Assembly (NCBI GenBank): GCA_031283785.1
Contig: JAITBC010000129.1
Coordinates: 1-10,247 of the forward strand
Origin: Tannerella sp.
GTDB lineage: Bacteria > Bacteroidota > Bacteroidia > Bacteroidales > Tannerellaceae
Direction of reading: 5' to 3'
DNA length: 10,247 nucleotides
Shown here: in pieces, positions 1 through 7,108 of the stretch
Numbering within the stretch: the stretch's first letter is position 1
Layout: every line of letters begins with the position of its first letter
Notes under the pieces: generated by a model
Told to the model about the DNA's origin: nothing
Databases searched by the model: none
What the model saw: the letters and a program-made list of their open reading frames with translations, nothing else
Program-made: the position numbers and the translations under genes

Positions 1-141
1 GGCGGCTTTTTCGCCGGGGACCCCAAGCGATTATTTTATGCTGACCTCCTTTTATCAGAGAAGAGGAACTTAAAAACACGCCAAAATTACGAAACATTCC
101 TAAATCAGGCAAATAAAATCGATAATTTTTTTTCAACCTGA
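1..141 (+). CDS. 3' end of an unidentified protein-coding gene (partial)
   Basis: Reading from base 1 gives 46 sense codons before a TGA at 139-141. The peptide begins GGFFAGDPKRLFYADLL and ends NKIDNFFST. It has a protein-like mix of charged and hydrophobic residues and lies in the same direction as the genes that follow. The 5' part is outside the window, so there is no start codon to assess, and I do not recognise the family. A 46-codon open frame can occur by chance (roughly one time in ten per frame), so this is a probable rather than certain gene end. The GGCG/CGCC pair and the GGGG-A-CCCC palindrome at bases 1-25 would lie inside the coding sequence. Confidence 0.45.
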   Translation, partial: GGFFAGDPKRLFYADLLLSEKRNLKTRQNYETFLNQANKIDNFFST

Positions 142-328
142 AGACAAACTGTGATCTACCATATGTTTCCATAAATATGCAATTCTGCGTGTCGTGTCCG
201 GGGGGGGATACGGGCATACGCATTTTTTGAATACGCCGGTGAGAGTCTTCGCCAAAACCGGATAACGTACCCGGTTTGTCACCGGAATTTGGGTTTAATA
301 ATTGATCGTGTTGTAGTATGGATATAAA
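142..328. other. Intergenic region with no gene
   Basis: No convincing open frame was seen on either strand between the probable gene end at 141 and the promoter at 329. The stretch holds a run of eight G at 200-207 and the nested inverted repeat at 236-285, which has its own entry. The rest is AT-rich and has no recognisable RNA gene. Confidence 0.6.
236..285. repeat. Nested inverted repeat (two stacked 7-bp stems)
   Basis: The outer arms are CCGGTGA (236-242) and TCACCGG (279-285). The inner arms are AAACCGG (255-261) and CCGGTTT (271-277) around a 9-nt loop. The outer and inner stems are separated by 12 nt on the left and 1 nt on the right, so the RNA could fold into one hairpin with a large one-sided bulge. 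It is followed by AATTTGGGTTTAAT rather than a clean U-run, so it is a poor intrinsic terminator. It could still end transcription of the gene at the left edge, act as a DNA binding site, or be the end of a small mobile repeat. Both arm pairs contain CCGG, so part of the symmetry may reflect a repeated short word. Confidence 0.55.
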
Positions 329-360
329 GTTGCGTTTATATTTATTTGTTTTTATCTTTG
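329..360 (+). promoter_or_regulatory. Bacteroidetes-type promoter for the S1-like gene
   Basis: The -7 box TATCTTTG (353-360) matches the Bacteroidetes consensus TAnnTTTG exactly. A GTTG at 329-332 lies 20 nt upstream, the usual distance for the -33 element (consensus TTTG). Transcription would be expected to start a few bases after 360, leaving a leader of only about 20 nt before the ATG at 389. Confidence 0.6.
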
Positions 361-388
361 CATTCGGAAATGTAATTTTACCTGTTAA

Positions 389-1375
389 ATGATACATTGG
401 ATAAAAAAAATATTTCAGAGGACAGAGGATAAAAAAGAATGGCTCGAACATCTTTTCACTGTCGCGGAAACGATCTGGACGGAAAAAAAGTCTGTCCATT
501 TCAAGATTATCGCTCGGGTAAAGACCGGATTTCTTGTAAAAACAGCCGGTTTATTCGCTATTCTCCCTTTTCGGTTTATGTCGTGGCAATATCCTAACCT
601 GAAGTATTGGGATGCCGTATCTCCGACGCTGGAAGGGAAGATTTTTTATTGCAAAATAGCGAATATAACGAAAACGGAAGATCGGAAATTGCACATATGT
701 ATTGATGCAACCATACACCGGTTCGAGGAAGTATCGCTGGAAAACAACGTCAAATACACCGGTATTATTCTTCAAAAATACGAACTTGGGATGATTGTCG
801 ATATCGGTTATCATTTTGATTGGAGATGCGGTTCGCTGACCGGCTATCTGCCGGCAAAGAAAATTTACGGTACAAAGCCGTATGCAGACTATGAAGCCGG
901 GGACACGGCGGATGTCGTATATACCGGATGCAACGAAAAAGGGATGCTGTTTGCAGGAGCTGTTTTTAATGACCTTTATTTGAAATATACAGGCAGAACG
1001 GTTTGGGCTAAAGTTTGCAAAGATGAAAATGCATCATGCGGTTTTTTGATAGAAGGCGAACATCCTGCATACCTGCCAATATCCCCGCATAAGGATAACT
1101 TCGTGAAAAAGATGATGGAACAATGGAAGGACGGCGACATTATTAACTGTAAAATATTGGATTTTAACGCCCGGAAAGGGTTCTTTATCAAGTGGACCGG
1201 AAAGAAACGGCAAGAAACGGGAGAAACGGGAGAAGCAGACCAATCTTCAAACAATCCCAAAGAGGAGCAAAGAAAAAAACAAAAGAAATGGGGTGAACTT
1301 ACTCATTCATATCTTATCAAGGACGTACTCGACGATGAAACGGTACAACAGTTATACGAGTCGGCGTCGGAATAA
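389..1375 (+). CDS. S1/OB-fold repeat protein of unknown function
   Basis: The protein is 328 aa with no signal peptide or membrane segment, so probably cytoplasmic. Three stretches have the pattern of S1-like OB folds, with beta strands ending in a 'GYLP' or 'AYLP' turn: roughly residues 38-92 (KIIARVKTGFLVKTAGLFAILP), 121-190 (YTGIILQKYELGMIVDIGYHF ... GYLPAKKI) and 200-270 (VWAKVCKDENASCGFLIEGEHPAYLP ... GDIINCKI ... GFFIKWTG). S1 domains usually bind single-stranded RNA, so an RNA- or ribosome-associated role is the best inference. The repeats are divergent and no named family was recognised. Residues 271-300 form a charged, low-complexity linker before a helical tail. The ATG at 389 sits just after its own promoter. 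The dar-type operon downstream has a separate promoter, so a functional link to it is not shown. Confidence 0.8.
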   Translation: MIHWIKKIFQRTEDKKEWLEHLFTVAETIWTEKKSVHFKIIARVKTGFLVKTAGLFAILPFRFMSWQYPNLKYWDAVSPTLEGKIFYCKIANITKTEDRKLHICIDATIHRFEEVSLENNVKYTGIILQKYELGMIVDIGYHFDWRCGSLTGYLPAKKIYGTKPYADYEAGDTADVVYTGCNEKGMLFAGAVFNDLYLKYTGRTVWAKVCKDENASCGFLIEGEHPAYLPISPHKDNFVKKMMEQWKDGDIINCKILDFNARKGFFIKWTGKKRQETGETGEADQSSNNPKEEQRKKQKKWGELTHSYLIKDVLDDETVQQLYESASE

Positions 1376-1408
1376 CGGACGGGAAAAAATGTTTTTTCAT
1401 TCCATGCG

Positions 1409-1440
1409 TTTGGTAAACTCACGCTTTTCATGTATTTTTG
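1409..1440 (+). promoter_or_regulatory. Bacteroidetes-type promoter for the dar-like operon
   Basis: A perfect -33 TTTG (1409-1412) is separated by 20 nt from a perfect -7 TATTTTTG (1433-1440). This is the best promoter in the window. It lies between the S1-like gene and darA and would give a leader of about 60 nt. No comparable promoter was seen between the following genes, which supports one transcript from 1506 to 7108. Confidence 0.7.
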
Positions 1441-1505
1441 CAAACAATTTTTTTGCCTTTGATAAAAGGGCATGCAAATAGTTGTTGAGAAATTTAGTAT
1501 AACGG

Positions 1506-2426
1506 ATGATAAAAAAATACAAAATAGCGCTCTTTTGTTACTCTCAGACAGGGCAGGCTCGTGCAATTGCAGATAGCGTTTGCAGACCTTTTGCCCAGGC
1601 TGGCGACAATATTGTGTGCAAAGAAATTACGCCTGAAGAACCCTATCCGTTCCCGTGGTCTGCGATGGATTTTTTTCAGGTATTTCCCGAATCCCGTCTT
1701 GGCATACCGTGCAGATTGAAGACGATGGATCTGAGCGACGTGGAAGATGCGGATCTGGTCATCATTGCCGGGCAAAGCTGGTATTTGTCGTGGTCCGTGC
1801 CTTTACATGCATTTTTTCAGTCGGATGATATAAAAAACTATCTGCGAGGACGCGATATAATCGTGACGGTGGGTTGTCGCAATATGTGGACGATGACGCA
1901 ACGGAAGGCGCGCGAATATATTCGTGAAGCCGGCGGGCGTTATGTCGGTTTTATTTCCTTGCAGGATAAAGCGGCGAATTTGGTAAGCGTGATTACAATT
2001 ATCAGGTGGTTGTTTTATAATAAAAAAGAAGCGACACGATTTTTGCCTGTTGCAGGGGTCTCGCTCGAAGATATAAATCACGCGGAGGTCTTTGGAAAAA
2101 TCATACGGGAAGCATTGGAACGCGGTGATTTCACGGGATTACAGGCAGCTCTGATACGTGAACGCGCCGTTACGTTTCTGCCGACCGTCTATTTTATAGA
2201 AAAGAACGGTTACAGACTGTGGGGACAGTGGGCAAAATTTATCACGGGGAAAGGGACGTACAAAGATGCCGGAAGAACGCCATATCTGAGGCTTTTCTGC
2301 GTATATTTGTTTTTTGTACTGTATGTCGTATCGCCTGTCGGGATGATTTTTTTCTTCCTCACTTATCCGTTTCGTCGGACATCGTTACGGAAAGCGCAGA
2401 GGGAATTGTGTTATGAACTTAATTAA
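1506..2426 (+). CDS. darA: DarA-like dialkylresorcinol aromatase/condensing enzyme
   Basis: The protein is 306 aa. It has a flavodoxin-like N-terminus (IALFCYSQTGQARAIADS, residues 7-24) with a phosphate-loop-like SQTGQ. Family signatures I recognise from proteins annotated as dialkylresorcinol condensing enzyme DarA are PYPFPW (46-51), FFQVFPES (56-63), VGCRNMWTMTQ (122-132) and SLQDKAANLVSVITI (151-165). In characterised dar systems, DarA acts with the ketosynthase DarB and aromatises the cyclohexanedione intermediate to the dialkylresorcinol; the flavodoxin fold suggests a flavin-dependent oxidation. Residues 262-287 are strongly hydrophobic and are followed by basic residues (FRRTSLRK), so the enzyme is probably anchored at the inner membrane. 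The ATG at 1506 is the first start after the promoter and gives a complete flavodoxin strand 1. It is the first gene of the operon and lies 77 bp before darB. Confidence 0.87.
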   Translation: MIKKYKIALFCYSQTGQARAIADSVCRPFAQAGDNIVCKEITPEEPYPFPWSAMDFFQVFPESRLGIPCRLKTMDLSDVEDADLVIIAGQSWYLSWSVPLHAFFQSDDIKNYLRGRDIIVTVGCRNMWTMTQRKAREYIREAGGRYVGFISLQDKAANLVSVITIIRWLFYNKKEATRFLPVAGVSLEDINHAEVFGKIIREALERGDFTGLQAALIRERAVTFLPTVYFIEKNGYRLWGQWAKFITGKGTYKDAGRTPYLRLFCVYLFFVLYVVSPVGMIFFFLTYPFRRTSLRKAQRELCYELN

Positions 2427-2503
2427 TTGCCGTATGAAACAAGACAGGGAATATTCAATAAACTGTTCGATCGGGAACATTTTCTTACGCTTTAAAACAG
2501 GAA

Positions 2504-3667
2504 ATGATGAGTAATTCCGTTTATATAACCCGGTTTTCTGCGTTTTTCCCGAATCAACCGGTCGAGAATGACGAAATGGAACAGTATATCGGGCTGGTTA
2601 ACGAGAAATCATTGCTGGCCAAACGGTTGGTTTTGGGTAAAAACGGTATAAAACGCCGTTATTATGCTCTTGACAGGTCGGGACAGGTAACACATACCAA
2701 TGCCGTGATGGCTGCGAATGCGGTCAGGGGTCTGTTGGATGAGGACCTGACACTGGATAAAATCGATTTGCTGTCGTGCGCGACCGCTTCGCCCGAACAG
2801 GTGATGCCGTCACACGGGGTTATGGTGCATGGCGAACTGCGAAGCGATAAGCATACGGAAGTCGTCTCGTTTGCCGGCTCGTGCTGTACGGGGATGCAGG
2901 CGTTGAAGTATGCCTTTTATTCTACTCTGGCCGGGGATGCCGCGAATGTGGTATGTGTGGCTTCGGAACGCCTGTCGGCATGGATGACGGCCCGTTATTT
3001 TGAGAAAGAAGCGGAATTGATAAGCCGCTTGAGCGACAGGCCGATACTTGCGTTTGAAAAGGAGTTCCTGCGCTGGATGTTGTCGGACGGAAGCGTTGCT
3101 TTACTGTTGCAGGCAAAGCCGTCGGCAAATACGTATTCATACCGTATTGAATGGATTGAATTGACTTCTTTTGCCAATGAAATGGAAACTTGCATGTATG
3201 CCGGAAGCGATAAAAATGAAAAAGGAGAATTGCTGGGGTGGGCGCAGTTTCCCGAACAGGAATGGCTGCGTCGTTCAATCTTTTCGCTAAAACAGGATAC
3301 AAAGCTTCTGGACAATTATATTGTGAAACTTGGCGGACGTTTTTTGCGGGAGATCGTTGAAAAACGTCGTTTCGACCCTTCTTCCGTCGACTGGTTCATG
3401 CCTCATCTGTCGTCTATGTATTTTGAAAAGAAGATCAGGGATGAATTAAAGGTTTGCGGCTATGATATCCCTGACGAAAAATGGTTTGTTAACCTGCCGG
3501 AGATAGGCAATGTGGCGTCGGTTTCGGCTTTTGCCATGCTGGAGGGGCTGAATCGGTCGGGGCGCGTAAAAAAAGGCGACAGGATACTGCTGATGGTACC
3601 GGAAAGCGCACGTTTCTCTTATGCATACGCTTTGTTGACGGTTTGTCAGGAAACACATAACAGATAA
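2504..3667 (+). CDS. darB: DarB-like beta-ketoacyl-ACP synthase III
   Basis: The protein is 387 aa with a thiolase fold of the KAS III/FabH type. The triad is visible: active-site Cys128 in GSCCTGM (126-131), His301 in MPHLSSMYF and Asn336 in IGNVASVSAF. The N-terminus (YITRFSAFFPNQPVENDEMEQYIGLVN) matches DarB-type ketosynthases from Bacteroidetes dialkylresorcinol/flexirubin clusters rather than housekeeping FabH. Known DarB enzymes condense two acyl/beta-ketoacyl units into a cyclic dione, which DarA aromatises. The start could be either ATG of the ATGATG at 2504. It is about 60 residues longer than typical FabH (about 320 aa), the extra length lying mostly between the catalytic Cys and His. 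Its neighbours are darA upstream and a small gene 11 bp downstream. The substrate chain lengths cannot be read from the sequence. Confidence 0.88.
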   Translation: MMSNSVYITRFSAFFPNQPVENDEMEQYIGLVNEKSLLAKRLVLGKNGIKRRYYALDRSGQVTHTNAVMAANAVRGLLDEDLTLDKIDLLSCATASPEQVMPSHGVMVHGELRSDKHTEVVSFAGSCCTGMQALKYAFYSTLAGDAANVVCVASERLSAWMTARYFEKEAELISRLSDRPILAFEKEFLRWMLSDGSVALLLQAKPSANTYSYRIEWIELTSFANEMETCMYAGSDKNEKGELLGWAQFPEQEWLRRSIFSLKQDTKLLDNYIVKLGGRFLREIVEKRRFDPSSVDWFMPHLSSMYFEKKIRDELKVCGYDIPDEKWFVNLPEIGNVASVSAFAMLEGLNRSGRVKKGDRILLMVPESARFSYAYALLTVCQETHNR

Positions 3668-3678
3668 AAATATAGAAA

Positions 3679-4086
3679 ATGAAGACAGGGGATGTGCCGC
3701 AGGATTTGAAATACTTTAAGGATAAACTTATCCGTGACGTGATGTATGCCGTCGATGACGACGGACATTATACGACGGTGCTCAGCGACGGGTGGAGTGT
3801 GAAAAACGATGCGCTGGGAGCAGTCTGGGACGACATACGCGAGCAATGTGAAGATATTCGCCGGCAGGTTTTGGCGAAAGAGGTCAGCCCGCTTGTGTAT
3901 CATATGAAAAAAGCCTTGCAGGATTTGGGGATGCTGGCTTTTTATTCCGGCGTTCCGAAGAGAAAAATCCGCAAGCATTTAAAATATGATGAGTTTATGA
4001 AATCGGATGAGAAGACATTGCAGAAGTATGCGGATGCACTACGTATCACTGTCGACGAACTAAAACGCGCGGATGAATGGAAATAA
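3679..4086 (+). CDS. Small protein with HTH-like C-terminus, function unknown
   Basis: The protein is 135 aa, soluble and without a signal peptide. Residues 1-70 are charged, with an early DDDGHYTTVLSDGWSVKND segment, and are not recognised. Residues 72-130 look like an all-helical DNA-binding unit: HMKKALQDLGMLAFYSGVP, then KRKIRKHLKYDEF, then KTLQKYADALRITVDELKR. The last part resembles the closing helices of Cro/C1-type (XRE) HTH domains ('...AEALGVSVDEL'). It could be a local regulator or a non-DNA-binding partner of the biosynthetic enzymes. It is not an acyl carrier protein, because no DSL-type phosphopantetheine site is present. It starts 11 bp after darB, and its last 10 bases overlap the next gene, which implies coupled translation. 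Confidence 0.75.
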   Translation: MKTGDVPQDLKYFKDKLIRDVMYAVDDDGHYTTVLSDGWSVKNDALGAVWDDIREQCEDIRRQVLAKEVSPLVYHMKKALQDLGMLAFYSGVPKRKIRKHLKYDEFMKSDEKTLQKYADALRITVDELKRADEWK

Positions 4087-5093
4087 ATTTTGAACACCGT
4101 ACCGCTGCTCATTGTGAAGATGGAGTGACGGCCAATCTGTTGCGTTTCTACGGATACGACTATTCCGAGCCGTTGATTTTCGGATTGTCTGCATCGCTTT
4201 ATTTTGTTCATTTGCCGTTTATCAAATTAGCAGGTTTCCCCGTTACATCTTTCCGCCCGTTGCCGGGCGTTATTTTTGCCCGTGTCACACGGCTGCTCGG
4301 ATTCGGGATTCGCAAGACGATTTTCCTTAATAAGAAAAATGCGGCTCTGAAATTAGACAGCCTCATTGGGCAGGGTATTCCGACCGGCTGTGTTGTGGGG
4401 ATGTATTTTTTGCCTTATATGCCGCTGGAATACAGGTTCCATTTTAATGCGCATAATATTTGTATCATCGGCAAGGAAGATGATGATTATCTTATCAGCG
4501 ACCCTGTTGCGACGGAGAAAGTGAGGATTTCGTCGCACGACCTGTTACGTGCACGTTTTTCGAAAGGCACTTATCCGCCGCTTGGGAAACTTTACTGGAT
4601 AAAATCGCTTCCCCCCAAAGAACCTGATATAAAAAATTTAGTGCATAAGGCGATTTTGAAAAACTGCCGCCGTATGATTCATGAGCCTGGTCCTGTGCCG
4701 TTTGTCGGGGTGAATGGCTTTCAATATCTTGGAGATAAGATTCCGAAATTCCCGGCGATATACGGACAGCGAAAAGCGGCCTTACACCTGGCGCAGCTTA
4801 TCCGTATGATGGAAGAGATAGGGACGGGAGGCGCCGGTTTCCGCTTCCTTTACGCGGCATTCCTGCAGGAATCGTCGGAAATAACGGGTATTGGCAAATT
4901 AAATGATTTTTCGCTGCGTCTTACCGATATCGGCGACCAGTGGCGTATTTTTGCTTCTGAAGCCGGCCGTATTTACAAAAATCGCTCATCGGAAGGCGTC
5001 GATTATCAGACGATTGGCGATCATCTGAAAGCTATCGGCAAACAAGAGAAAATATTCTTTACCGACCTTGAGAAATTAATTAAAAGTAAGTAA
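4077..5093 (+). CDS. BtrH N-terminal domain protein, putative acyltransferase
   Basis: The protein is 338 aa. The N-terminus (HCEDGVTANLLRFYGYDYSEPLIFGL, residues 12-37) is characteristic of the BtrH N-terminal domain family. In butirosin biosynthesis, BtrH moves an acyl side chain from an acyl carrier protein to an aminoglycoside. A papain-like triad is plausible: Cys13, His126 in HFNAHNICIIGKEDDDYLISDP, and Asp142 in the same segment. Residues from about 175 onward form a helical C-terminal domain like those following BtrH-N in related proteins (DUF4872-type). Inference: it acylates or deacylates the resorcinol product, or hands over an acyl chain from a carrier protein. No membrane segment is clear. 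The ATG at 4077 overlaps the preceding gene, and the stop shares a base with the next start (TAATG). Confidence 0.8.
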   Translation: MEINFEHRTAAHCEDGVTANLLRFYGYDYSEPLIFGLSASLYFVHLPFIKLAGFPVTSFRPLPGVIFARVTRLLGFGIRKTIFLNKKNAALKLDSLIGQGIPTGCVVGMYFLPYMPLEYRFHFNAHNICIIGKEDDDYLISDPVATEKVRISSHDLLRARFSKGTYPPLGKLYWIKSLPPKEPDIKNLVHKAILKNCRRMIHEPGPVPFVGVNGFQYLGDKIPKFPAIYGQRKAALHLAQLIRMMEEIGTGGAGFRFLYAAFLQESSEITGIGKLNDFSLRLTDIGDQWRIFASEAGRIYKNRSSEGVDYQTIGDHLKAIGKQEKIFFTDLEKLIKSK

Positions 5094-5827
5094 TGGAGAG
5101 TACCCTGATAATAATTCGGAATCTGCGCAAAACATATTATGGAGCATCGTATCCGTCGGTCGACGGATTGACGCTACGGATAGGAAAGGGCATGATCTTC
5201 GGATTGTTGGGGCCTAACGGCGCGGGAAAAACGACGACGATCTCGATACTGTGCGGCTTGTGCTTGTTTGACGACGGGGAAGTGACGGTCAACGGCTTTG
5301 ATGTGAGGCGCAAAATGCATGATATCAAATCGCTGATAGGTGTTGTGCCGCAGGATATAGCTTTGTATCCCGAACTGACGGTCGACGAAAACCTGCGTTT
5401 TTTCGGCGGGATGTATCCCGTCTCGACGTATGAACTGAATAAACGTATTGAATCATATCTGAATGATTTCAACCTGACATCGCATCGCAGAAAGAAAGTC
5501 GCCACTCTGTCGGGCGGCATGAAACGGCAGGCGAATCTTATTGCCGCATTACTTCACAAGCCGGCATTGCTCTTTTTGGATGAACCGACGGTCGGTGTGG
5601 ACGTACATTCGCGTCGGGTTATACTTGAAAACCTGAGGAGTCTGCATCATGACGGCATGACGATCGTTTATACCTCGCACGATATGAAAGAGGCGGAACG
5701 GCTATGTACGCATGTAGCCCTGATGAATCATGGGCGTATTGTATGCGAAGGCGTCCCCCGACAACTTGTCGGCGAAGCCTCCGTGTCATCGCTCGAAGAA
5801 CTGTTTATAAAGAAAACGCAGTATTAA
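5093..5827 (+). CDS. ABC transporter ATP-binding protein (exporter type)
   Basis: The protein is 244 aa, the normal size for a stand-alone nucleotide-binding subunit. All catalytic motifs are present: Walker A GPNGAGKTT (40-48), Q-loop Gln87 in VVPQD, signature LSGGMKRQ (139-146), Walker B LLFLDEP (159-165) with Glu164, D-loop VGVD (167-170) and switch His196 in TSHDM. The architecture matches the DrrA/CcmA-like subgroup of drug- and lipid-export ATPases that pair with ABC-2 membrane proteins. It would work as a dimer on the cytoplasmic face with the permease encoded 15 bp downstream. Its start codon overlaps the stop of the BtrH-like gene, so it is part of the same operon and probably powers export of the pathway product. 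Confidence 0.95.
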   Translation: MESTLIIIRNLRKTYYGASYPSVDGLTLRIGKGMIFGLLGPNGAGKTTTISILCGLCLFDDGEVTVNGFDVRRKMHDIKSLIGVVPQDIALYPELTVDENLRFFGGMYPVSTYELNKRIESYLNDFNLTSHRRKKVATLSGGMKRQANLIAALLHKPALLFLDEPTVGVDVHSRRVILENLRSLHHDGMTIVYTSHDMKEAERLCTHVALMNHGRIVCEGVPRQLVGEASVSSLEELFIKKTQY

Positions 5828-5842
5828 AGCCTGTTGCCGGAG

Positions 5843-7108
5843 ATGAAGACTTTTATAAATTTACTGAATAAAGATTTTCGGCTGCTTATCCGTGATTTCT
5901 GGGGGCTTACCCTGTTGTTTTTAATGCCATGGGCATTGGTGTTGATGATGACATATCTTCAGGACGGCACATTCCGTTCGATTAACGAGAATCGTGTGCC
6001 GCTGTACTTGCTTGATAACGACCGCGACTCGTTAGGTAATATGGTCAGCCGTCAGATATATGCAAGTAATATTTTTGAAGTGTCGACCGGAACGGATGGG
6101 CGCGTTCTTTCGGAGAATGAACTGGAAGAAGCTGTTTCGCGCGGCGATTATCTTATCGGCGTGGTCATACCGGAACATGCAACGGAACAGCTGCGGGAGA
6201 AAGTTGTCCGCGGCGTCGAACGGGCTTTTAACGGAGGAGGCGATGAAGAACATGACGATGTCCCTGAAATAAAAATTCTTGTCGACCCGAAGGCAAAACA
6301 ATCGTTCCGAACATCTCTGATACGTGCTGTGCGTGAAAATACGCTGACGGTGCAGAATAAACTTCTTCTTAGTGAAGTGACGCGCCAGGTGAACCGTATC
6401 GTCCCGATCCCTGTCGACCTCGATATCAAAACGGATGAATTGATCACGATAAGCGAATCTTATGCACAATCGGGCAAAACAAAAATAATCCCCAATTCCA
6501 CCCAGCATAATGTGCCGGCATGGAGTATGTTTGCGATTTTTTTCATCGTGATATCACTGGCCGGTAATATGATTCGGGAGCGCGAAACGGGATGTTTCAA
6601 CCGGTTGATGACGATGCCCTGTCCTGTTCATTTATACATGTTAAGCAAGGTCGGCGTATATTTGTGCGTTTGCATGCTTCAGCTCGCGCTTATGGTTCTG
6701 ACGGGTATGTATGTAATACCGCTGCTTGATTTGCCTGCGTTGAAACTCGGACACAGTATATCTGCACTGTTTGCAATGTCGATATCTTCATCATTAGCGG
6801 CTGTCGGTTACGGGTTAGCAATCGGAAGCCTTGCCCGTACGAATCAGCAGGCGAGCGTTTTCGGCGCAGTGTCGGTCGTTATTCTGGCGGCAATAGGAGG
6901 GGTGTGGATACCGACCTTCGTTATGCCTCGTGCGATGCGGATAGCAAGTAACATATCGCCTTTAAACTGGGGGCTGAACGGTTTCAATGATATTTTTGTC
7001 CGCGATGCGGATCTCTGCGATATATGGCCTCAGGCGTCTGTATTACTGCTGTTTTTCATTATTACACTGTTGATATCCCGGTATAGCAACCGTAGAAGGC
7101 GGATATAG
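5843..7108 (+). CDS. ABC-2 family transporter permease
   Basis: The protein is 421 aa from the ATG at 5843; a TTG at 5834 in the same frame would add three residues but is less likely. The topology is that of ABC-2 permeases with a large external loop: TM1 about 21-38 (GLTLLFLMPWALVLMM), a 180-residue extracytoplasmic domain, then TM segments at about 224-243, 268-293, 305-330, 337-360 and 396-413. The segment RERETGCFNRLMTMPCP (245-261) is the typical cytoplasmic coupling stretch of this family. It is the partner of the ATPase just upstream and the last gene of the operon. The substrate is unknown, but the neighbours suggest a resorcinol-type lipid or an acylated derivative. Confidence 0.93.
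   Translation: MKTFINLLNKDFRLLIRDFWGLTLLFLMPWALVLMMTYLQDGTFRSINENRVPLYLLDNDRDSLGNMVSRQIYASNIFEVSTGTDGRVLSENELEEAVSRGDYLIGVVIPEHATEQLREKVVRGVERAFNGGGDEEHDDVPEIKILVDPKAKQSFRTSLIRAVRENTLTVQNKLLLSEVTRQVNRIVPIPVDLDIKTDELITISESYAQSGKTKIIPNSTQHNVPAWSMFAIFFIVISLAGNMIRERETGCFNRLMTMPCPVHLYMLSKVGVYLCVCMLQLALMVLTGMYVIPLLDLPALKLGHSISALFAMSISSSLAAVGYGLAIGSLARTNQQASVFGAVSVVILAAIGGVWIPTFVMPRAMRIASNISPLNWGLNGFNDIFVRDADLCDIWPQASVLLLFFIITLLISRYSNRRRRI

Noticed and set aside
1..55. Minus-strand gene start with the GGAGGT at 46-51 as its ribosome binding site
   Set aside because: No ATG, GTG or TTG lies at a suitable distance, and Bacteroidetes rarely rely on strong Shine-Dalgarno sites.
1383..1398. GAAAAAA/TTTTTTC palindrome as a terminator for the S1-like gene
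   Set aside because: It has only A-T pairs except one and a 2-nt spacer too tight for a hairpin loop. It is unlikely to form a stable RNA stem, although a flanking GGAAT/ATTCC pair exists.
1293..1481. 62-aa plus-strand frame overlapping the end of the S1-like gene
   Set aside because: It overlaps the S1-like gene and runs through the dar promoter; composition and position fit chance.
2922..3302. 126-aa minus-strand open frame opposite darB
   Set aside because: It lies wholly within the well-supported ketosynthase gene, has a Pro/Ser/His-rich composition typical of an antisense shadow, and has no promoter or family resemblance.
6032..6508. 158-aa minus-strand open frame opposite the ABC permease
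   Set aside because: It is the longest antisense frame but covers the permease's external domain, has no recognisable motifs and is rich in Arg, Phe and Cys as expected from antisense reading.
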